Assembly (NCBI RefSeq): GCF_006864535.1
Contig: NZ_QHLL01000005.1
Coordinates: forward strand, 1 to 64,000
DNA from: Campylobacter sp. MIT 12-8780
Lineage (GTDB): Bacteria; Campylobacterota; Campylobacteria; Campylobacterales; Campylobacteraceae
Length of the DNA stretch: 64,000 bases
Reading direction: 5' to 3'
Shown piece by piece: positions 54,807 to 64,000 of the stretch. Under the pieces are notes generated by a model, which saw only the letters and a list, made by a program, of their open reading frames with translations, was not told the DNA's origin and made no database searches. Each line of letters opens with the position of its first letter. Positions within the stretch are counted from its first letter, which is position 1. The position numbers and the translations under genes were made by a program.

Positions 54807-55339
54807 TTATCTGCCCTTTGCTTGTGCTTAAGATAAACAAGGATATATTCTAAGCCAGAGTATAAAGTCAAGATCAAAGCAAGATAAAGCAAAGCTTCGC
54901 CAAAAATCCATTCCATCATCAAAAAAATCACCGCTATCATTTGAAAAGCAGTTTTAAGTTTGCCAGCAAATGAAGCGCTAATGTCTATATTTTCAGCCTG
55001 CATAACCACGCGAAAACCAGTGATGAAAAACTCACGCACTAAGATAAGATACACCACCCAAGCATTAGCTCTATCAAGAAGCAAAAGCCCTAAAAAAGCA
55101 GCAAGCAAAAGCATTTTATCAGCTAAAGGATCAAGTATGGCTCCTAGTTTTGTCTTTTGTCCCCACGCCCTTGCAATATATCCATCAAAAAAGTCAGTAA
55201 GAGCAGCTACGCCAAAAATCAATGTTGCAAAATAATTTATCCAGCTTGAATGTAAGCTTTGAAATTTAAAAGTAAGCACAAAAAAAAGTAAAGGTGCAAG
55301 TAATATACGAAATAAAGCAAGTATATTTGGCAAATTCAT
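54803..55339 (-). CDS. pgsA: CDP-diacylglycerol-glycerol-3-phosphate 3-phosphatidyltransferase
   Basis: Makes phosphatidylglycerophosphate. The 178-aa membrane protein has the CDP-alcohol phosphotransferase signature (DG..AR........G...D...D) in FFDGYIARAW...KLGAILDPLADK. I prefer ATG 55339 (MNLPNILALFR), nine bases after AAGG, over a TTG two codons upstream. Translationally coupled to rseP. Confidence 0.93.
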   Translation of the reverse strand: MNLPNILALFRILLAPLLFFVLTFKFQSLHSSWINYFATLIFGVAALTDFFDGYIARAWGQKTKLGAILDPLADKMLLLAAFLGLLLLDRANAWVVYLILVREFFITGFRVVMQAENIDISASFAGKLKTAFQMIAVIFLMMEWIFGEALLYLALILTLYSGLEYILVYLKHKQRADK

Positions 55340-55494
55340 CAACAAAACCTTAAATTTTTAGCCCAATCATAACGAAAAAAACTCAATTAGGAGTTAATAA
55401 AAGCCTATATTTATTGTCTATAAGAATAAATTTGTGCTAAAATTTTGTCCGCTTATATGGATTTTTAAAGCAAATGAAAAGGAATATATAGTGC

Positions 55495-55554
55495 AATTTA
55501 ACACAGAAAATGTTAAATATTTCCCAACTTTTGAGATGGAGTTTAATCAAATAT
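55495..55554 (+). other. Orphan micro-ORF with ribosome-binding site
   Basis: Within the 250-bp spacer 55346-55593, AAAAGGAATATATA precedes a GTG (near 55492) opening a 21-codon frame that begins MQFNTENVKYFPTFEMEF and ends at TAA before 55560. An inverted repeat AATCTT/AAGATT (55575-55589) with T residues follows. It may be a truncated relic: I recall nitroreductase (rdxA) and other genes between pgsA and the acetyltransferase in C. jejuni. I do not recognise the peptide. Confidence 0.25.
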
Positions 55555-55593
55555 AAATTTATTCTTTCTTAAAAAATCTTTTCAAGATTGATT

Positions 55594-56016
55594 TTATAGA
55601 CCTTTCTTAAATACAAAGCCTGTTTTTTCAAAAGCCATTTTTTCTTCATAAAAGTTATGTGCTTCTTTTCTAAAAAAACTTGAGCTTAGCTCTAGTTCTT
55701 TATAGCCTTGAGCCTTTGCCCAGCTTTCAAGCTCTTTAAGGCATCTTGCTCCAACGCCCTTGCCCCTTAAGCGCTCATCAACCACAAAATCGCAAATATA
55801 AAGACAAGATTCATGATAAAGCACATTAAAAGGCATAACCCCACAAAGTGCGATAAATTCATCTTTTTCATCTTTAAATGCAAAAAGTTTATAATGCTGG
55901 GTTTTAAAAGCAAGTGCAGCTTTATCTAAAAATTCAGCTAAAGTAAGGCTTGGGCGAAGTTGTTTTATCAGCTTAAAGGCTTTTTCTAAGTCATTTTTTT
56001 CTTTAAGTTCTTGCAT
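55594..56016 (-). CDS. GNAT-family N-acetyltransferase
   Basis: A 140-aa acetyltransferase with the acetyl-CoA loop RLRGKGVGARCLKELE (about residues 80-95) and preceding strand ICDFVVDE. The N-terminal helix pair (LIKQLRPSLTLAEFLD) is characteristic of a subgroup of small GNATs. Substrate unknown. It is downstream of, and probably co-transcribed with, the CinA-like gene, matching the Cj1062-Cj1063 arrangement I recall. Confidence 0.87.
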   Translation of the reverse strand: MQELKEKNDLEKAFKLIKQLRPSLTLAEFLDKAALAFKTQHYKLFAFKDEKDEFIALCGVMPFNVLYHESCLYICDFVVDERLRGKGVGARCLKELESWAKAQGYKELELSSSFFRKEAHNFYEEKMAFEKTGFVFKKGL

Positions 56017-56033
56017 TGTATTTTTCCTTAAAT

Positions 56034-57122
56034 TTAAACAAAAATTTCAGGCTTAAGTCTCATCATCAAGCAAAACGCAGCCAAGCAAGCTTGCTCTCTG
56101 ATGAAATTTCTATTACCTTTAAAATCAAGCATTTCTTGCAAAAAAGTGCCATCTTTATACATCGCCCCTATAAACACCCTACCACTTTTGCAAGTTGGTT
56201 CATCAGCCTCGCCAGCCACCCCGCTGATAGCTAAAGCAAAATCGCACCCACTTGTTTTAAAAGTGCCTTTAAGCATAAAATATACACAACGTTCGCTATA
56301 CTCGCCCCCATCTTCAAGCACACTTTGGCTAATGCCAAGCCATTCGTGTTTTAAGCGGTTTGAATAGGTGATTAAAGAGCCTTCAAAAAGGGCAGAAACG
56401 CCATCAATTTTTGCTAAATTTGCTGCACAAAGTCCAGCTGTGCAAGATTCTGCGAAAGAAATTTTAAGATTTTTTTCTTTGAGCGTTTGCGCGATGTATT
56501 CAAGGGGATTGTTGCCAAACATCATTTTTGCACCAAAAAGGTTTTTGCATGCTATAAAAAAGCTTTCAAGTTTGGCGTGTTCTATATTGCTTGCTTTGAT
56601 GAGTATGAGATTTTCTAAAATGCTTGTAGTTTGTATGCTTGTGTCATAGGATTTTGTTAAGGTTTCAAGCAAGAGCCTTGCACTTTCTTCGTCTATATCT
56701 TTAAGCATAAAAAAGTCAAATTCATCTTCAAGCTCGTGAAGTATGGCAGGAAGTTTTTGCTGTAGTTCTGTTTTAATGCAATTGACTTTTGATCTTTCAA
56801 AAGTGCTGATAAAGCTATGTTGATCAAAGGTTAAAGTTTTTGAAGGCACTAAAATATCATCTTTTAAAACAAGCAAATCTTCATTTAAAGTGGCTAAAAT
56901 CTTTGCGAGGATAACATAATTTGTTTGATTTGAAAAGATAGTGATATAGTTAAATTCTTTGATCCAGTTCTCAAGCAAAAAAGGCAAATCTTTACTTGCT
57001 TTGGTAAGAATTTTAAGCTCATTGAGCTCTTTGAATTTTTTTTCATATTCTTCACAAATATAAGCGATAAAATTTTTATGCAAGTGTAAATCTTCACCTA
57101 TAATTAAAAGCAAATGTCTCAT
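56034..57122 (-). CDS. CinA-like protein with C-terminal NMN amidohydrolase (PncC) domain
   Basis: A 362-aa protein. The C-terminal CinA/PncC domain (about 205-360) has FAESCTAGLCAANLAKIDG, SLITYSN, ALAISGVAGEA and GRVFIGAMY. In other bacteria this domain deamidates nicotinamide mononucleotide for NAD salvage. The N-terminal 200 residues occupy the place of the CinA/MoaB-like COG1058 domain but are very divergent; only IFSNQTNYVILA-like patches suggest it, so pyrophosphatase activity is doubtful. Divergent from ileS with a 100-bp spacer. Confidence 0.85.
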   Translation of the reverse strand: MRHLLLIIGEDLHLHKNFIAYICEEYEKKFKELNELKILTKASKDLPFLLENWIKEFNYITIFSNQTNYVILAKILATLNEDLLVLKDDILVPSKTLTFDQHSFISTFERSKVNCIKTELQQKLPAILHELEDEFDFFMLKDIDEESARLLLETLTKSYDTSIQTTSILENLILIKASNIEHAKLESFFIACKNLFGAKMMFGNNPLEYIAQTLKEKNLKISFAESCTAGLCAANLAKIDGVSALFEGSLITYSNRLKHEWLGISQSVLEDGGEYSERCVYFMLKGTFKTSGCDFALAISGVAGEADEPTCKSGRVFIGAMYKDGTFLQEMLDFKGNRNFIREQACLAAFCLMMRLKPEIFV

Positions 57123-57222
57123 TTTTTTCCTTATTTTTTTGAAATTATAGCTAATTTAAAGTCAAATTTAAAGCATTTTTAAGTAAAATTGTAGCTTATA
57201 TTTAAGTTGTTTAAGGAAAATT

Positions 57223-59988
57223 ATGGATTATAAAGATACTTTGCTTTTGCCAAATACGAGTTTTGCTATGCGTGCAAACCTTCCAGAAAATGAGCCAAAG
57301 GCTTTTCAAAGGTGGTTTGAAAACAATTATGCGTATGAAAAAATGAAAAAAAAGCGAGAAAAAGCAAGCAAAAGTTTTACGCTTCATGATGGTCCTCCTT
57401 ATGCAAATGGCTACATTCACATAGGACATGCCTTAAATAAAATCCTTAAAGAAACTATCATTAAAACACATTATTTTAATGGCGAAAAAGTGCGTTTTAC
57501 ACCGGGGTGGGATTGTCATGGTTTGCCTATAGAACAGCAAGTTGAGCTGAATTTAAAAGAAAAAAAACAAAGTGCAAATACTCAAGAAATCCGCACGTTT
57601 TGCCGTGAGCATGCAAATAAATTTATCGCTTTGCAAAAAGAAGGTTTTAAAGAACTTGGTGTGATTGCAGACTGGGATAAGCCTTATTTGACTATGGATT
57701 TTGCTTTTGAGGCAAATATTTATCGTGCGCTTTGCAAGGTGCTTGAAAAAGGGCTTTTACTTGAAAGAAGCAAGCCTGTATTTTGGAGCTGGGCAGCTCA
57801 ATCAGCCTTAGCTGAAGCTGAGGTGGAATATGAAGATAAAGAGGATTACTCACTTTTTGTAGCCTTTGATTTAGATGAAAAAGCTTGTGAAAAGCTTGGA
57901 GTAAAAGAAGCAAAGGCTGTGATTTGGACAACTACGCCTTGGACTTTGGTAGCAAATGTAGCTATAGCCTTAAATCCAGATGAAGAATACGTACTTACAA
58001 GTGAAAATTTAATCTTTGCAAAGCCTTTGCTTAAAAGTATGGTAGAAAAGGGCTTAACTAAAGCTCAAGTGCAAAAAAGTTTTAAAGCTAGTGAGCTTGA
58101 GTATCTTGAGGCTATCAATCCTTTAAATTCAAGAAAATCCTTACTCATATTAGGCGATCATGTCTTAATGGACGGAGGAACTGGGCTTGTGCATACAGCT
58201 CCAGGACATGGTGAAGATGATTATCATGTGGGGTTAAAATACAAGCTTGAAGTGCTTATGCCTGTTGATGATAAGGGACTTTATGATGAAACTTTAAGAA
58301 CAAAAGCACTTTTACCACAAGATAAACTTGATGAGTTTATCGGACTTCATATCTTTAAGGCAAATGAAAAGATTATAGAGTTGCTTGGCTCAAGTGTGTT
58401 ATCTTGTTCTAAATTCATACACTCTTATCCATTTTGCTGGAGGACGCACAAACCTGTGATTTATAGGGCGACAAAGCAATGGTTTGTTGTAATGGATGAA
58501 AAAAAACTTAGCCAAAAAAGCCTAAGAGAGCTCGCCTTAAAAGAGCTTGAAAAGATCAAATTTTATCCACAAAGTGGGATTAAACGCATAGGTTCTATGG
58601 TGCAAAATCGCCCTGATTGGTGTATCTCAAGGCAAAGAGCTTGGGGAACACCAATAGCTTTTTTAAGAGATAAAAAAACAAAAGAAGTGCTTTTAGACTT
58701 TGCTTTATATGAGCATATAGCAAAGATTTTTGAGCAAAAAGGAGCTGATGCGTGGTGGAATTTGAGCATAGCTGAACTTTTACCGCCAAACTCAAGCTAT
58801 GAGGCTAAAGACTTAGAAAAGGTTGAAGATATACTTGATGTGTGGTTTGATAGTGGTTCTACCTTTGAGGCTGTGCTTAAAAGCGGACTTTATGATGCAG
58901 GTGAATTTCCAGCAAGTATGTATTTAGAGGGTAGCGATCAGCACAGAGGTTGGTTTCAAAGCTCGCTTTTAATCTCTTCAATCATCAATGAAAAAGCCCC
59001 TTATAAAAGTGTTTTAACGCATGGTTTTACCATAGATGAAAAGGGTCAAAAGATGAGTAAGTCTAAGGGCAATGTCATCGATCCAAAAATGGTTGCAAAG
59101 ACTTATGGAGTAGAGGTTTTAAGGCTGTGGATTTTTTTAAGTGATTATTCAAGTGATTTAAAAATTTCAGAAAATATACTCAAACAAGTTGCCGAACAAT
59201 ATAGAAAAATCCGCAATACCCTGCGTTTTTTACTCGCAAATACCAACGATCTTGAATTCTTAGAAACACAAAATTTTAGCCTCATTGATAAGTGGATATT
59301 AAGCAAAGCAAGCAAGGTTTTTGCAAGTACAAAGGCTTTGTTTGATGCTTATGAATTTGCTAAAGCTTATGGACTTTTGATGAATTTTCTTATCGCCGAT
59401 TTAAGTGGAATTTATCTTGATATTTGCAAGGATAGATTGTATTGTGATGCAAAAAACTCGCCTAAAAGACAAAGTGCGCAAAGTGCTATGGCTTTGATAG
59501 CAAAAGAGCTTTTAATCCTACTAGCTCCTACCTTAACTTACAGCGTTGATGAGGCTTTAGAGCATGCAAATACGCTTATAAAAGGCAGTGCAAAAGATGT
59601 ATTTGATCTTTGTTTTGATGGGGGTTTGGAGTATGATTTTAAGATAGAAGATGAATTATTGTTGAGTGCTAGAGCGAAATTTTTAGAACAAATTGACACT
59701 CTTAAAAAAGATAAAATCATCAAATCAACCTTAGAACTCAGCCTGCAAAGCACAGCAAATGAGCTTTTAAGCCATGATATAAGTGAGATTGAGGACTTTT
59801 TTATGGTGAGCGAGGTGCAAAGCTTTGATCAAAGTGAAGCTTTGGCTGAATTTAGTGTAGGAGATCATCAATTTAAAATCATTAAAGCAAGTAAGCACAA
59901 ATGCCCAAGATGTTGGAAATTTCACGCTAAAAGTGAAAATGAACCTTGCTCAAGATGTGCTAAGGTTTTAAAGGCGATGAATGTTTAG
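57223..59988 (+). CDS. ileS: Isoleucyl-tRNA synthetase
   Basis: A 921-aa class Ia synthetase. HIGH motif in [29 protein letters not shown] in the editing domain, KMSKS in [15 protein letters not shown], and a C-terminal zinc site (CPRCWKFHA and CSRCAKVL). The zinc-ribbon C-terminus identifies the ordinary bacterial IleS, the mupirocin-sensitive class. ATG follows AAGGAAAATT. Confidence 0.98.
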   Translation: MDYKDTLLLPNTSFAMRANLPENEPKAFQRWFENNYAYEKMKKKREKASKSFTLHDGPPYANGYIHIGHALNKILKETIIKTHYFNGEKVRFTPGWDCHGLPIEQQVELNLKEKKQSANTQEIRTFCREHANKFIALQKEGFKELGVIADWDKPYLTMDFAFEANIYRALCKVLEKGLLLERSKPVFWSWAAQSALAEAEVEYEDKEDYSLFVAFDLDEKACEKLGVKEAKAVIWTTTPWTLVANVAIALNPDEEYVLTSENLIFAKPLLKSMVEKGLTKAQVQKSFKASELEYLEAINPLNSRKSLLILGDHVLMDGGTGLVHTAPGHGEDDYHVGLKYKLEVLMPVDDKGLYDETLRTKALLPQDKLDEFIGLHIFKANEKIIELLGSSVLSCSKFIHSYPFCWRTHKPVIYRATKQWFVVMDEKKLSQKSLRELALKELEKIKFYPQSGIKRIGSMVQNRPDWCISRQRAWGTPIAFLRDKKTKEVLLDFALYEHIAKIFEQKGADAWWNLSIAELLPPNSSYEAKDLEKVEDILDVWFDSGSTFEAVLKSGLYDAGEFPASMYLEGSDQHRGWFQSSLLISSIINEKAPYKSVLTHGFTIDEKGQKMSKSKGNVIDPKMVAKTYGVEVLRLWIFLSDYSSDLKISENILKQVAEQYRKIRNTLRFLLANTNDLEFLETQNFSLIDKWILSKASKVFASTKALFDAYEFAKAYGLLMNFLIADLSGIYLDICKDRLYCDAKNSPKRQSAQSAMALIAKELLILLAPTLTYSVDEALEHANTLIKGSAKDVFDLCFDGGLEYDFKIEDELLLSARAKFLEQIDTLKKDKIIKSTLELSLQSTANELLSHDISEIEDFFMVSEVQSFDQSEALAEFSVGDHQFKIIKASKHKCPRCWKFHAKSENEPCSRCAKVLKAMNV

Positions 59989-60084
59989 TCAAGAAGTGCC
60001 AACAAGTCTTATCATCACAACGATAATTGTCGTTTTTGCCCTAGCTGGGCTTTTTTTTGTTTTAATTAAGAAAAAGGATAAAAA

Positions 60085-60091
<7 letters not shown>
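59981..60091 (+). CDS. Micro-membrane protein between ileS and gatA (36 aa)
   Basis: A 36-codon [22 protein letters not shown], then a hydrophobic helix ending [11 protein letters not shown]. One transmembrane segment with a positive cytoplasmic tail. It begins 8 bp inside the end of ileS and ends 7 bp inside gatA, so it fills the gap exactly. The same position is occupied in C. jejuni by a short membrane protein (Cj1060c, from memory), which argues that it is translated. Function unknown. Confidence 0.62.
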
Positions 60092-63059
<2,968 letters not shown>

Positions 63060-63067
<8 letters not shown>

Positions 63068-63848
63068 AATAGCTGCACTTCAGCTAGCGACTTTGCCTTT
63101 AAGCGAGATGAGGCTTGATTATTATCTTAAAGCTTCAAAACAAAGTGGAGCAAATCTTGTCGTGCTTGGCGAATATGTGCTAAACAGCTTTTTTACCGAG
63201 CTTTTAACCATGCCTAAAAATATGATTAAAGAACAAAGCGAGGCAAAAAAAGAAAGCCTCGTGCGTTTAGCAAAAAAGTATGAACTCAGTATCATCGCGC
63301 CTTTTATCGAGGTGCAAAGTAAAGCTTATAAAAAAGTGTGTTTAAAGGTAACTTCAAATGGCGAAATTTCAAGCTACGAACAGCAAATTCTTATGCCTTA
63401 TACGCATTGGAATGAAGAGAAATTCTTTAGCAACAAAAGCACGAACTTAAAACTTTTTCATTTTGATTATGAGGGTATAAAATGCGCCTTACTTTTTGGC
63501 TTTGAGGCTCATTTTGACGCCTTTTGGGCTTTGATTAGAGCTAAAAAAATCGATCTAGTGATACTCCCAAGTGCTTGCACTTTTAAAAGTCAGCAAAGAT
63601 GGCTAGAACTTCTTAAAACAAGGGCTTTTTTAAACTCAGTAGCTATTTTAAGAGTAAACCGCATAGGACAACTTAAAAATGATGAAGATTGGCTTTTTTA
63701 TGGTGATAGTTTGTATATAAATGCTTTTGGCGAGCTTGAAGATAGACTAAAATCTGATGAAGAAATGCTTATCATAGAGCCTGTAAAGGCTGATGAGGCG
63801 CGTAAAATTTGGGGCTTTGATAGACTAGCTAAAAAGCATAAGGCTTAA
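63060..63848 (+). CDS. Nitrilase-superfamily homologue lacking the catalytic Cys and Lys
   Basis: A 262-aa nitrilase-fold protein. The glutamate position is retained (LGEYVLNSF). The lysine region reads [17 protein letters not shown] with no Lys where active members have YRK. The strand that should carry the nucleophile reads [13 protein letters not shown]: the Cys position is Gly, with a Cys five residues earlier. The overall fold strands ([20 protein letters not shown]) are preserved. It is therefore probably not an amidase and may be a structural or regulatory protein. It is conserved next to xseB in C. jejuni as I recall (Cj1056c). The start is ATG 63060 after AAGGAAATTG. Confidence 0.82.
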
Positions 63849-63860
63849 AAAAGGTTAGAT

Positions 63861-64000
63861 TTGAATTTAAATGCCGAAATTTTAAATAAAAATATTGCAG
63901 CGCTTATCTCAGGCACAAATGAGCCACTTGCTCGCAAGCTTTTAGATTTTTTGAAAAGCAAAAGTTTTACTCGCTTTAGTTTAAGTGAGGATTTTAATAT
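63861..64000 (+). CDS. 5' end of a gene running off the window (possibly DUF115/motility-accessory type)
   Basis: A frame starting at TTG 63861 after AAAAAAGGTTAG reads MNLNAEILNKNIAALISGTN and stays open to the window end (46 codons). The pattern NKNIAAL...PLARKL resembles the N-terminus of DUF115/motility-accessory (Maf) proteins of Campylobacterota, but so little is visible that this is only a guess. Confidence 0.4.
   Translation, partial: MNLNAEILNKNIAALISGTNEPLARKLLDFLKSKSFTRFSLSEDFN

Overview
The window is AT-rich (roughly one third G+C by eye), densely packed and colinear in long operons. It is almost certainly a Campylobacter chromosome from the C. jejuni-like branch. The protein sequences and local gene orders match what I remember of C. 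jejuni: dapE-thiS-thiF-thiG-thiH-tenI; the FTR1-P19 iron locus; aguA/aguB; lolA beside secA; glnA next to the cheZ to rplS ribosomal/tRNA block; and rseP-pgsA to ileS-gatA-guaB. The order of these blocks relative to each other suggests a rearranged chromosome compared with C. jejuni. I see no rRNA, tRNA, CRISPR array, intact insertion sequence or prophage. Species cannot be fixed from sequence alone.

Layout: 1-440 holds a decayed glycosyltransferase tail and the dapE promoter. 441-13120 is dapE plus a thiamin-thiazole operon (thiS, thiF ... thiG, thiH, tenI-like) split by about 8 kb of other genes. The inserted genes are a complete leucine operon (leuA-leuC-leuD-leuB) with a candidate leader peptide, and a four-gene group (nitrilase-family amidase, PgdA/imidase-like hydrolase, small unknown protein, CobW-family GTPase). 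13289-21787 is a small unknown gene and the FTR1-P19 iron-uptake system with its DUF2318 protein, two FtsX-type permeases, ATPase and two thioredoxin-like lipoproteins. 21836-24002 is agmatine-to-putrescine conversion. 23999-27669 (minus) is lolA, a DUF2339 membrane protein and a PagP-family lipid A palmitoyltransferase.

27889-30311 looks like an accessory insertion between lolA and secA: a secreted protein, its unknown partner, a gene remnant and a patatin phospholipase. 30445-34244 is secA and a Lol-type permease. 34494-40978 is the most interesting locus: ridA, a DcuC-type transporter, a MetC-type PLP lyase, an aspartase/fumarase-superfamily lyase and an MmgE/PrpD enzyme in one tight operon, followed by a YheO/DauR-type regulator. 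I propose it degrades succinyl adducts such as S-(2-succino)cysteine or N-succinyl amino acids. In the C. jejuni reference strain I recall this locus as pseudogene-ridden, whereas every gene here is open.

41043-53589 is housekeeping: glnA, cheZ, tRNA/rRNA modification, purE, glyQ, waaA, ffh, rpsP, khpA, rimM, trmD, rplS. 53697-57122 (minus) is rseP, pgsA, a GNAT acetyltransferase and a CinA-like protein. 57223-64000 is ileS, a micro-membrane protein, gatA, guaB, xseB, a catalytically altered nitrilase homologue and the start of one more gene.
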